Positions 51,124-61,929 of a stretch of DNA of 64,000 bases are shown here, piece by piece; the stretch's first letter is position 1; each line of letters opens with the position of its first letter. The notes under the pieces are model-generated. The model saw nothing but the letters and a program-made list of their open reading frames with translations. It did no database searches and had not been told where the DNA came from. This DNA is from Paramacrobiotus metropolitanus (Eukaryota > Tardigrada > Eutardigrada > Parachela > Macrobiotidae). The position numbers and the translations under genes were made by a program. The stretch covers positions 1,382,635 to 1,446,634 of the forward strand of contig NW_026570242.1 of the NCBI RefSeq assembly GCF_019649055.1. Direction: 5' to 3'.

Positions 51124-52146
51124 CTAACCACTTTCTTCGATTTTTGGATACCCCCGATCGCATAAGTATGGCACAGGATGAGTAGAGGTACCAACAAGAA
51201 AATACGGGCGTCCTTGATTCTTGCAGGGGCAATTCTCGTGTTTCTCGTCTGTTTCATCCTCGCACTGGGCGACACCATCACAAAGGAAGGATTTAGGAAT
51301 ACATTTTAATCCGTCGCATCGAAACTCATATTTGTTACAACCAGGTGGACATCCGCGCTCATCGGATTGATCGTAGCATGAAGCTTTGCCATCGCATCTT
51401 TCGGTCCAAGGAAAACAGCGATCAAAGTCACAGGGATAGTGAGGCACCCAAACGTTTAAGTTGTTACAACCAAAGTGGCAGTTCCTTTCATCGCTGCCAT
51501 CAGGGCAATCTCTGATTCCATCACAACGCCAGTCAATTGGCATGCATAATTTGCCGCCGCAACGCATCTCGCCACTCGCGCAGCCCAGATCTGAAACAAA
51601 AGCTTACCTTTACCGCTGAAAATAAGTGAGATGACGGAGAAAATTAATGGTGTGTAGTCTTCCGCAATATCAACCTGGGTTTGGTGGATATCCGTTGATG
51701 ATTGATCTAATAACGTCTTTGTCACATTTAGACGACTGGTTATACAGAGCGTTCAGCCTTTCAGCTGAGTCGGTATTCCTTGACAGAAACACGAAAGCGC
51801 GTTTTTCTTGGTTCATAAGTTCGGGCGCAGACGAAGTCGACAGCTGAAAAATGGTCTTGATGAGTTCTGTCAGCGCATTTGGTTCCGAAGTTAGGATAGG
51901 ATCATTGGGGTCAATATTGGTAGCGGTTATAAAATTAGCCGTTATTTCGGATGTCATCTTTTCAAAATCACTTTTTGAAATGTAAATTCTATCCGTAAAA
52001 GGATATGCGTAGTCGATCTCTTGAAACGTTTTACTTCCACGTATTTGGAAAACAGTCATATCGAAAATGCCCTTCTCAAGACAAAGTAGTCCATTTATTA
52101 ACAGCAAGTGCGAGAGGTAAAGGGTGTGAAACTGTGAGAAAAACAT
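51124..52146 (-). CDS. Secreted LDLa-domain protein, two exons with an 84-nt intron
   Basis: Exon 1 (52146-51675) starts at an ATG with a signal peptide ([20 protein letters not shown]) and encodes about 157 residues of a mixed, unrecognised N-terminal domain. The frame would stop just after NGYPPNP. An intron 51674-51591 with donor CAG|GTTGAT and acceptor TTTGTTTCAG restores the frame exactly and completes an LDLa module at the junction. Exon 2 (51590-51124) has three LDLa modules: [60 protein letters not shown], each with the calcium-binding acidic pattern, then GYPKIEESG and a stop. A GTTAGT at the stop could instead be a donor leading to further exons. Probably secreted or a receptor ectodomain; no transmembrane segment is seen. 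Confidence 0.8.
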
Positions 52147-53600
52147 GATTCTGTCTGATTTCTGACCGTATCTAACACCCTCGGGAAGACACGATGATAT
52201 ACTACAGTTTTGTCCTTTCTAGAGAATGTCACCGTTTTAAAGCGGCACAGTTATGTTCCCACGGAAGCGCTTGTTAAATCCAAGCAGCAACAAATTAAGT
52301 GATGCAGCATCCAGTCGACGTGCTGTATCATTTTTACGCAAGTCACGCACGTGCAAAATTTTTAAGACAGATGGTACTGCGTATCGTACTTAGCAGAATA
52401 CCGAACTGTAGATGCAAAACGCAAATTACAAAGGAACAGATAACATAAATTCCACGATCAACAGCATCAGTTTAGCGCATCATTGAACTTGTAAGAATAC
52501 ACTTGATCCGAATACACTAACAATTTCGCGCTCACTGACTTGACGTACTTCTGAAAAGGTCGAAAAACATACATTTCGCATCTGTTACAAAGATTTTTTT
52601 TGTTCAAAAGACACAATTTTTTTTCTCTTGCTCTTGGGCTAATTGGTTGATTTTGCTCAACTGTGAAGCGATTAATGCGTGTACATAAACCCATCTTTAT
52701 GCTTTTTGCGTCAGAGAATCAGTATTGAGATACAACGTGGAAGTGCAGTGTCTGTCCTCGGAACATTTAGTGACATGAGAGACAGCGAAGATGTTTTTTT
52801 AGCTTTTAGATTGGCTGATCGGGAATGATTTGTACCCGATGTTGTTTTTCTTGGCAGCTTTGCTGCGGTCTTGTTTATATGATTTTCCGTTAAAACATTC
52901 TTTCTTGAAAAAAATACAATAAATATCTTTATGCAATGCGCTTGTTTGCTGCTTGCCTGAAACTGACACTGTCAGTCTGTCAGTTAGCACTTCCGGTAGT
53001 GTTGCCGTTCGTTACGAAAACCTTTTCGTATACGATTTCGTATGATTATCGTTATCGTAACGAAAACTAAAAGTCGGGTACTTTTCGTTTTTGTAACGAA
53101 AACGAAAAGTGTTTGACTTTAGTTTTCGTAACGAAAACGAAAACCCCAGAAATTTTAGTTTTCGTTACGGAAACGAAACTTTGAATGTTTTCGTTTTCGT
53201 TACGAAAATTTATACGAAAATCTTTTTATTCGGGAGCACTAATTAAAAGCTTAAAATTTTTTACGGAAGAATGTTACAAATTATAAATATAATATACAGT
53301 ACGAGTACAAGACGACGTGGAAATCATATTTATGTAGCTGCATGCTGATAAAACTTTATTCTAATTATATCTACCTTTAAACTGAAGGCTAAAGGTCCAG
53401 CGACGATCAGGTAAATATTAAAGATTACCGACTCATTCTTAAAAGCGGCCTGAAAAATGTGTAAACCTATAGTCCCCTACAATTTTCGTACCCAATGGAG
53501 TGACCATCATAAAAAATGATATTGTTGCTGATAATTAGTACGAATGAAGCTCTGACCCGGGAAGGTTAATTTGAGGTTAACTTTTACTATTAAACATGTA

Positions 53601-54218
53601 GGAAATGGCTATAGGCACCCCCTTTCACCCCCGTTATCTATAGGCACCCCTTTTCGCACCCACTTAGGCTATAGGCACCCCTTTTCGATTAACTAATTCC
53701 TGCACCCCGCCGCACACGGAAACAAAACAGGATCAAGCACGATAAAGTGGAACGAGGTGAAAGAACACAAGAGGGGATGGTCAGTCAGGTACTAAACGAA
53801 ATCCGTAAGAAAGATGCCGGGGCGTTTATTTACATCGTGGTGTCCAATACCACAAAAGGTCACAAATATTACCATCATAACCTCAGTACTGCAAGAAAAT
53901 TTATCAAAGCAGCCAAATCGTTATCAAATCAGTCAAACCGGCACATTGTCGAATGGAGTGCCTAGGACACATTTTTATATGAATGACTTAGCCATGCCAG
54001 ATTGTCAAAAAATCCTTGGGAACTAAAAAACCTGTTAAAAAAATTTTTTGTCAGGCTTCTGGGAAAAAACGGAAAACAGGAAACAGGTGCATATGCCCCG
54101 CGGAAAAAAACGGGGTGCGAGATTTATGTAATAGAAAAGGGGTGCCTATAGTAAAACAGGGTGCAAAAGGGGGTGCCTATAGCAAACGGGGGTGAAAGGG
54201 GTGCCTATAGTCTCACCC
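53601..54218. mobile_element. Nested TIR element, 618 bp, 9-bp target duplication
   Basis: AAACATGTA occurs directly before (53592-53600) and after (54219-54227). The ends are inverted over about 60 bp: both read GG..., CTATAGGCACCCC, TTTCACCCCCGTT, CTATAGGCACCCC, then GCACC. A 9-bp duplication with GG-rich ends fits Mutator-like or Merlin-like elements. It holds a 72-codon frame. Confidence 0.85.
53747..53965 (+). CDS. Small frame inside nested element, unknown
   Basis: 72 codons starting at an internal GTG-type codon, with a basic, helical tail (HHNLSTARKFIKAAKSLSNQ). The element is otherwise MITE-sized. No family recognised. It may be a remnant of a transposase or a chance frame. Confidence 0.2.
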   Translation: MERGERTQEGMVSQVLNEIRKKDAGAFIYIVVSNTTKGHKYYHHNLSTARKFIKAAKSLSNQSNRHIVEWSA

Positions 54219-54919
54219 AAACATGTAAGTACTTAACATTAACATGTTTTGGCGGCTTAAGCTTTAATTTGCGGTAGCAAGTCAGACTTCTGTAAAACAA
54301 TCAAAGCGTATGCAGCATTTGCAGTGTAAACAAAATAAGTAGGCAAATAGTTACCACGAAGTAAAAGATAAGTTAACAGCGCTGAGCGCTAAAATTGTGC
54401 GAGTTAAACGTTGTTACGCATTTCCAATGGAAAATTAGGAAATATTATACGGTAAATTTAATCGTAAACTATAAAACATTTCCAATACCAGCGTATCATT
54501 CCTAGGTAAATCGGAGTAATTTCAAAGAACACCGCAATATATTATTTTATCGGGGACAACCAGCTGCCTTGAGACAACGCGCTGATAGTCATTGTGCATT
54601 TCGTAATTTTATTGAGAATTTCCAGCTAAAAGCGTAATTGATAAACTGTTTTTAGTTTTCGTAAAATTATTTGTTATAAAACATAGCCATACGAAAACCT
54701 ATAAAAAACATTTTCGTTCGTGACGAAAACGAAAAGTCCATGAACTTCAGTTATCGTTACGAAAACTAAAATTTAGATAGTTTTAATTATCGTAACGAAA
54801 ACGAGAACTCTCCGACTTTTCGTTCTCGTTACGATAACTAAAAGTCCCGTTGAATTCGTAAGCGTTACGATAACGAATACGAAAATGAGAACATTTTCGT
54901 TCGGCACACTAGCACTTCG

Positions 54920-55590
54920 TCATCATTCTTAAGGTTACCATTATTTCGGCTTTTACCGTTTGCAGATGTAGAGTTCCCGCTATATTGACTTAAAACTTTC
55001 ACCTTACGATTCTAAATTGAGTCGTGGCTAAGATCATGCAAAATTCATCCTCCGTAACCGACATCATAAGTTCAAAAGCAAACTTTAAAATGCACCATTT
55101 GGAAATTCTACTTAAAAATCAGCTAACTGGACGCTCTAGCGCGACCAACACCTGTATAAAATTATAATCAGCCTTTATTGAGTTCCGTTTGCTGTTCGAA
55201 TATAATTTTCGAAATGTTTAAAAACTGTTAAAATTCTAGAACATACAGAGTACACTCAGTACAGTATTATCTGTTGTTGTTGCAAAGTACAGTAGTACAT
55301 AGACCCGTTAAATGCCAATTCTGCGCATCCGTATATTTGCATTTGCACGGATGCGCACGCGAATTAGTGCATTGCACACATGGATATTGCACACATGGAT
55401 ATTGCTCTGATGCGCAAAAGTATATGCGCATGTGAATACGTATTTGCCCGCACATATGTGTGTATAACTGAGCTTTATTAGTACAAGGTAGCCTCGCGCA
55501 TTTGCGCTCGGCACTTAAGCTTACTGGATAGTATTGGCTTTGTTCTGGAAAGGTCATTATAAATATATAAAGGCTGACGTTCGGAATTTT
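54920..55590. other. No gene supported
   Basis: AT-rich. A 15-nt unit ATTGCACACATGGAT is duplicated near 55371-55402. Confidence 0.4.
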
Positions 55591-55594
55591 TGTC

Positions 55595-56205
55595 GTTCTG
55601 ACAATTTTAATTTTTCACGTTCTGAAGTTCTGATGTTCTGACGATCTAACGATCTGACGTTCTTACATTCTGATGTTCTTACTTTATGACTTTATGACGT
55701 TTTGACGTTCTGACGCTCTGGTTCTGACGTTCTAACATTCTCACGTACTCACGTTCTAACGTTCTGATGCTCTTACTTTATGACGTTCTGACGTTATAGC
55801 GTTCTGACGTTCTGACGTTCAGACATTTTGGCGTTCTGACGTTCTGACGTTCTAACGTTCTGACGTTCTGACGTTCTAACGTTCCAATGTTCGTACTTTA
55901 TGACGTTCTAACGTTCTGACTTCTGATGTTCTTACCTTATGACGTTCTGACGTTCTAATGTTCTAACGCTTTGACTTCTGATGTTCTTACTTTATGATGT
56001 TCTGACATTGTGACGTTCTGACGTTCTGGCGTTCTGACGTTCTGACGTTCTTACTTCTAACGTTCTGATGTTCGTACTTTATGACGTTCTGACGTTCTTA
56101 CGTTCTAACTCCGATGTTCTTACTTTTTGACGTTCCGACGGTGTTACGTTCTGACGTTCTTACGTTTTGAATTTCTGACGTTTTGACGCTCTGAATTCTG
56201 AAATA
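55595..56205 (+). repeat. TGACGTTC minisatellite, about 0.6 kb
   Basis: Sixty or so units of TGACGTTC or TCTGACGTTC with CTTACTTTATGACG interspersed at about 50-80 nt, so two periods overlap. It contains many CRE-like TGACGT cores. Confidence 0.92.
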
Positions 56206-56729
56206 CGTATGGACTTTTGCCTGACGTAATAATATACATATTTTACCTAAAGAGCAATTAATTTATGCATCCGCTATAGTCTCCGTGGTTACAGACATTA
56301 TGTTTTAAAGCACTTTTTATTGCTGTGCAGCGAATACTTTTTCGAGTGCTCTTTACGTTTCCTATACTTAAGACCTGGTGAAACCATCACTGCTTGCACG
56401 AAAATCCTGTTACTACTCAGCTGTTACCTGGTGTGTTTGCCAGTGCCCAAGTGCCAGCATCTTTAGCACCGTACCTTAGAGCATGTGTGGTGAACACGGA
56501 CCCTGCTGACCTAAATGCAATAATCGAATAAGCTACGACAAGAAGGTGTGTCAAAATGTCAATTTTTTTATGTCAATACAACACTGGTTGGCGGTTCTTT
56601 CCTCCGTCAGATATGTGAACGATTAATGAAATAAACAAGGCAGAGCCTTCATTTGGTTATAGTAACGAACTGAAATAAAGCCATGTTATATGTAGTGACA
56701 ACCATAAGAGGCATTACAAGATTCTAAAG

Positions 56730-57460
56730 TTACACACGGTTCAGAAAGCAGTTTACCTGCATGCGGATTTGATTTTCATGTGAATCCAAATACTTTGCCA
56801 CATCCAATCCAAAAGCTTGCGTAATGCTCAGTTCTTCGAAACCAAACAAAACACCATGCACAAAATGAGCATCCAAAAACCGGTGAAAAGCGTCGCTCCA
56901 TTCGGTATCCGTTAACACGTCGTAGAAATTAGGGCATCGTTCATGTACCAGTTTCACCATAGCATCAGTAACAGCGTCGCACAAATTCTCCTGACAAAGA
57001 ACTTTCTTGTCAGGATCCACATCCTCAACGGTTTCGTCCACACTAACAACATGTTGGAAGAGAGTAGAATCCTGTATAAGTTCCTTCAACGCTTCACAAC
57101 ACTTTTCGCTCAATGAAATTCCGTTCCTCGTGGGCAACAAATCACCTTCCTGAGACCGCTGCTAACGGCAAAGGTTGGGCACGTTAAGACGGCTCCAGTG
57201 GAAGTACACTCCTTGGTCCAGTAAGAATAAAGGAGGCAAATTTCCACTGGGATAATCCGGATCGGATTTTCCCGTCAGCAATAACGATACCAAGCGCATG
57301 AATCGTCTCTTGTTGAGGCTAATTGTTTTCGCCCACGTCTGTTTCCACTGCCCGGCCGGTTCTCCCTTCCATTCACTAATAAAAACTCGCGCTTCTTCCC
57401 ACTGATGATCGACATGCACAAATTTTTCGTTGCCCAGACGATACACCGACCGACCGTTCT
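56730..57460 (-). CDS. PC4-like transcriptional coactivator domain protein, 3' exons
   Basis: The minus-strand frame enters at 57460 after a strong acceptor (TTCGTTTTGCCTTCAG) in phase 1. The first 60 residues resemble the PC4 (p15) ssDNA-binding fold: YRLGNEKFVHVDHQW, EEARVFISEWKG, then QWKQTWAKTISLNKRRFMRL, where PC4 proteins have G-K-x-Y-V-x-V, a D-I-R-E-like strand and G-I-S-L-x-x-x-x-W. The frame stops at about 57167. A 48-nt candidate intron (57209-57162, GTGTAC...GTTAG) keeps phase and continues into a 140-residue acidic helical C-terminal region (SLSEKCCEALKELIQDSTLF to NCFLNRV) ending at 56730. The intron is very short, so a frame-breaking mutation is the alternative. The 5' exons are not resolved; a Ser-rich frame at 57587-57859 is a candidate. 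Confidence 0.5.
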
Positions 57461-57870
57461 CTGAAGGCAAAACGAAATATAAACACCGTAATTACTGCCC
57501 TATGTCCAACCATTTAGACCCGTAAATAATGCTCTAAGTCCAAATATTTAGACCCGTAAATGCAAAATAACCGGTCAGGTTCCTGATTAGCTGAATTTGC
57601 TGAATTTTTTACATTTATTTATTAATTGAATCACAACTTCCTGATTAGCTGAATTATTTACAACTTCCTGATTTTTCCTGATTGTGATTTTTACAGATTC
57701 TGATTTTCCTTTATTGTAATCCCGCATCACCAGTGGAGAACTCGAGCTTTTGATCTTTTTTACCGTTGAGTCGGTAAACACGGTATGTCGTTCCCTGCTT
57801 GTCGTTTTCACCCACGTTTGTGGGTGCCTTTTCTGGCTTTGGCAGCTGTTTCTAGGCACTGAATACCACG

Positions 57871-60821
57871 GAATTTAAATGCGATCTGTGCCCCAAAATC
57901 TGCAAATCATCCCATGGCCTCGCTAAGCACCGCCACTCGGAAGTATGCAAGAAAGCCCAGCGCAAAGTTCTCCGTCAGGCAGCAGTTCCTCGCCTGTAGC
58001 TGGCTCCTCTCGTCCAGTAGTCCCAGCCCCCGTGACAGTTCCTGACGCCACGGCCAACAACTCAGCAGGTGCAGCGCCTACACCGGCGCCATGACATTCG
58101 TGCCATTATTTGGGCCACCACCCTCGATGCCAAAGCCTTTTTGGCTATCGAAGGAGCGTATGCTGTGCCGCATCCCACACCGAGCGCGACCCGCCGCGGG
58201 AGACTCCCTTCAAAAACCGCTGCAGCAAGCAGCGATCAGGAACGATAGCCCGGCCTTTCTGAAGCTGCATGCCTTTGCATCAACAGCGCTTCGACTTCCC
58301 GCCAAGACAAAATCAGAGCGCACCAGCACGTTGGCCACCGCATTGAAAGAGAACCTGGACTTTTTCGACCGCGATATTGAGGTTCCTGCAACGCAGCCCA
58401 CTAAAGCCAGGAGGAAACGAAACACTGACGAAGATATTGTTCGTCGTGTCGGCGAAAAGATTGATGGCGGTTCCATTTCTGAGACAATGCGTATTGTATT
58501 GTCCACCAACTCTGTTGCAGACACCACATGCGATACCCTAAAGGAATTTAGAACGAAGCATTCCGTATGTGCGCCCCCACCCGTGACGCTCTCTAATGCT
58601 GATACACCCGCAGCGCCTCCAGTAACCGCCGCAAATGTATTTGCACATATTCGCAGCTTTCCTCGAGGATCAGCTGCTGGACCAGATAGGTTGCGTCCCC
58701 AGCACCTGATCGACAGTTTAGGAGGAAAAAGGACGATCAAAGTGGATCGTTTTGCGAATCCTTGGCAGCCGTCCTCAATCTTGCTTTGAACGGTAAAGTG
58801 CCAGCTGTCATCCGTCCTGCTTTTTTTTGTGGAAAGCTGTTAGCCTTGCGGAAAAAAGGCGGCGGCCTACGCCCCATCGCGGTCGGAATGACATTGCCGT
58901 GTCACTGCCAAAATCATTTGCAGCAAAGGCGCGGAACGGGCGGTTGCTGTCCATTCCCCAACACAACTCGGCTTTAATGTGCGTGGCGGAGCTGAAGCCG
59001 TTGTTCACGGTACCAGACACTTCCTCAGCGTTAATCCGGATATCGCGAAAGCCATCGTAAAAGTGGATTTCCGAAATGCGTTCAATATGGTCTCGCGTGA
59101 AGTAGCGCTCAGTGCTGTGCGGTTGTATTTGCCGGAATACCTCGCTTTCTTCTAGGCATCTTATGGACACTGTTTGTCACTGTTGATCGACGACCACGTT
59201 CTGTCATCCGAATTCGGTGTACAGCAGGAGGTTCCATTGAGCCCGCTACTGCTTTGTCTTGCAATGCAATCAGTTATTGCCTCCCTGGATACCGAGCTAA
59301 ACGCTTGGTACCTGGTACGATGGAACGTTGGGCGGGCTTCCTATTTGTTCGCTGGAGAATTTTGATCGGTTCATCGAAAGATACCGGGCGGATGGCCTGG
59401 AAATTAACGTCGGAAAGTGCGAATTATACGTTGTAGGCGGTTCTGAGATTACACAACAAGAGGCAATTACCAATTTCTTTCAAGGCATCCCGGAATTCGT
59501 GTCATGTCCAGAACCAATCTAACACTTTAAGGAGCCCCTACGCTGGACGACGCGATTGCCCCTGTATTTGCCGAGAAAGCAAAGTCACTGACCGCGGTAT
59601 ACGAAAGAATGCAACTGTTTCCCCGTCACTAAGCCTTATTCCTTTTAAGACACTGTCTCGGAGCACCGAAAATCTTTTACAAGTTGCGGTGTTACAACGC
59701 CTGGGAATATCCTGAACAATTATACCAAATCGATGAAGTATTGCGGCCTTGTTTCCAACTTCTGTGTAATGTCCGGACAAATCACGACGATTATCCCAGT
59801 TGGCGGCAAGCAAGTCTCCCGGTTAGCAGATGAGGCATCGGTCTGCGCCGATCGGAGGAATTAGCACCCCCAGCCTTTCTGGCTTCGATTCACTCCGTCG
59901 GCGACCTGGTGTCTTTGTTGCTTCCCAGTCGCAAGACTTCGGATGTCACCGTTGCGCTAGAAATATGGAAGGCAAAAGCCCGTTTGACAGAACTGCCCGT
60001 TCCAGAACTCCGCAGTTCCCAGAAGGCTTGGGATTTGCCTTTGTGTAATGTATGGTTGCCCTGCTAGAAGTATACCAGGATGATGAAGTTAATAAGGCGC
60101 GTGTGCTCGCCTAGTCGAGACCGGAAGCCGGCATTTGGCTCAACGCGTTGCCTTCCGCCCATATTGGTAACCTCCTCGATGACGACACTCTAAAAATCTC
60201 AATAGGCCTTAGACTCGGCGCCAGGATTTGTGAACCTCACAACTGCACGAAATGCTCAAAGCCAGTCAACGGATACGCCCATCATGGTCTTTCCTGTCCA
60301 TTCTCCGCCGGCAGACACCCTAGACATGGTGGCCTTAACAGTATCGTATGTCGGGCTTTTGTATTAGCCGGAATCCCAGCTAAACTTGAACCCCGAGGCA
60401 CTTCCCACACCAGCGAACGACGCCCCGATGGCTGCACAGTTTCGCTTGGCAGCAAAGAATGCGCTTGGCACGGGATGTCACCTGTGTGGATACTGTCGCC
60501 GCTTCCCACATCAAATTTACTTCGGCAAATGCGGGATCGGCCGCGTTGCAGGCTGAAGAAAAGAAGTCTAGGTTCTGATCTTATCTAAACAGCCGCTATA
60601 TATTCACACCTATCGCTTCTGAAACTATGGGCCCTTGGGCATCAGCGGCCACTGCCATCATAAAAGAACTGGGGAAGAGGTTACGTCCTCATTCAGGAGA
60701 AGCCCGCTCGCACGAATTTCTTCGACTACGTCTGTCTATAGAGGTACAGCATGGTAACGTGGTTTCTGTTTTGGGCACGGAGGAGAAAGCGGAAATGTTT
60801 AACGAGCTGTTGTTTTGGTAA
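57871..60821 (+). pseudogene. Zinc-finger reverse-transcriptase element relic, near full length, many breaks
   Basis: Pieces lie in order on plus. 57880-57957: a C2HC zinc finger, CDLC...H...C, with a TAG at 57997. 58091-58735: N-terminal domain (PHRARPAAGDSLQKPLQQA), leading into RT with SAAGPDRLRPQHL. 58762-58900: GKVPAVIRPAFF and LALRKKGGGLRPIAVG. 58968-59365: QLGFNVRGGAEAVVHGT, KVDFRNAFNMVSRE (RT motif A), an internal TAG, DDHVLSSEFGVQQ. Around 59306-59330: the catalytic YxDD region is disrupted by a frame change. 59400-59520: RADGLEINVGKCELYVVG. 60120-60821: Cys/His C-terminal domain CTKCSKPVNGYAHHGLSC with SAGRHPRHGG, then RLRLSIEVQHGNVVSVLG. At least five frame changes and several stops make it inactive. 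A zinc finger, RT and Cys/His tail fit a non-LTR element of an invertebrate family; I do not assign a clade. Confidence 0.8.
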
Positions 60822-60829
60822 CTGTTTCC

Positions 60830-61205
60830 CTAACACGTGTTTAAGTGATGGCTTGAAATAAAATCGTATTATACCGGTAAGGTTGGATGCAGATACTACA
60901 CTCAACATATACGAGGACGCTGCACGTAGAATACCGCACCTAACCAACAAATTTATGCAAATCAATGAGCAGTGGGTTTATGATTAACTGCGTCCAACGA
61001 AAATATCCAAATCAACCTCTCCACACTGTTCGTGGCTCTCCACTTAGCGAAAATCCGCGTTCTTCATCGCGATTTTTCTCCGCACGTCGATCTTCAATTT
61101 TCGCATGTGCATATAACCACGTTGAGCAAAATTAATAATAGGTAATGCTACATTGATACATTGTTTAGCGGTTTTATAAAACATAACATTCAATATACCT
61201 GTGTG
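60830..61205 (+). other. No gene firmly supported; short open stretch
   Basis: Around 60886-60987 a frame reads DADTTLNIYEDAARRIPHLT and ends at TAA. It might be a small terminal exon but lacks clear splice signals. Confidence 0.25.
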
Positions 61206-61210
61206 CTCAG

Positions 61211-61404
61211 CTCGCACAGAAGCCACGGAGCCAGAACCATTTGGCGGATCAATAACATCAGCGTTTTCCAATGCTGACAAAGAGCGCAGCGCTGTGCGCA
61301 TCGAAGGAACTGCTTCCATCCCGCCAGAATCTGAATATCCACCAACCGTTCACAGTGACAACGCGCGAAAAATACCTAAACAAATAAGTCTGCTCAAAAA
61401 TACT
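61211..61404 (+). CDS. Candidate internal exon, unknown protein
   Basis: Open frame bounded by an acceptor (ATACCTGTGTGCTCAG before 61211) and a consensus donor ACT|GTAAGT after 61404. The frame reads ARTEATEPEPFGGSITSAFS, then KERSAVRIEGTASIPPESEY, and ends PKQISLLKNT: Pro/Ser-rich, probably disordered. No domain recognised. Single-exon evidence only. Confidence 0.35.
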
Positions 61405-61619
61405 GTAAGTAAAGTGAAAACAGAAAGCAGTTTTAACGGCGATGCCACCTGCTCCAGTTTGGCCGTGGCTTTCCACTTCACGGTTCTCCGCAATCCTTCA
61501 CGCTTCTTTTGTCGTCTTCTGGCCAACCGTACTAACTTTCCATACCCTTATCATCCAGCAAATCAAAGCTGCCTGTACAAAAATTCCTGATTTTGCGGAA
61601 GATCTGTATGTCAGCTAAG

Positions 61620-61925
61620 GCTGGCATCGTACCGGATCAGAGCACCCATGGTACTGCACGAACCAGTATTCAACAAAATTAATGTATGCACACACCTGCA
61701 GATAAAATTAATGTAAGTATGCACACAATACGTGCAGATGAGAAATGTGATGATGATGACTTCATCATCGAACCGTGCAATACTCCAGTTTTTAATTAAT
61801 CAAGTGGATACAGACAGAAAAAGGGAAATTTAAAAATGCTAAACAAAAACCTGGGGCATCACCGTTTTCAAAATAGCGCGAACAATTTTAGTTGCATGAC
61901 AGCTGGCAATTTTTAACAGTCAAAT
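61620..61925. other. No gene seen; short GCACACA duplication
   Basis: An AAAATTAATGTATGCACACA-like string occurs twice (61674-61735). Confidence 0.4.
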
Positions 61926-61929
61926 CATC

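Larger units (their letters stand above)
52996..54911. mobile_element. hAT-like DNA element, non-autonomous, host of a nested insertion
   Basis: The left end (G)GTAGTGTTGCCGTTCG and right end CGTTCGGCACACTA are inverted with one indel and two mismatches; TAGTGTTGCC-type ends fit hAT. AGCACTTC flanks the element on both sides (52986-52993 and 54911-54918), an 8-bp direct repeat as hAT makes, though the exact TIR/duplication border is ambiguous by a few bases. Both subterminal regions (53010-53220 and 54640-54905) are filled with CGTTACGAAAACGAAAA-type repeats in both orientations. No transposase. Removing the nested 53601-54218 element leaves about 1.3 kb. Confidence 0.7.
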
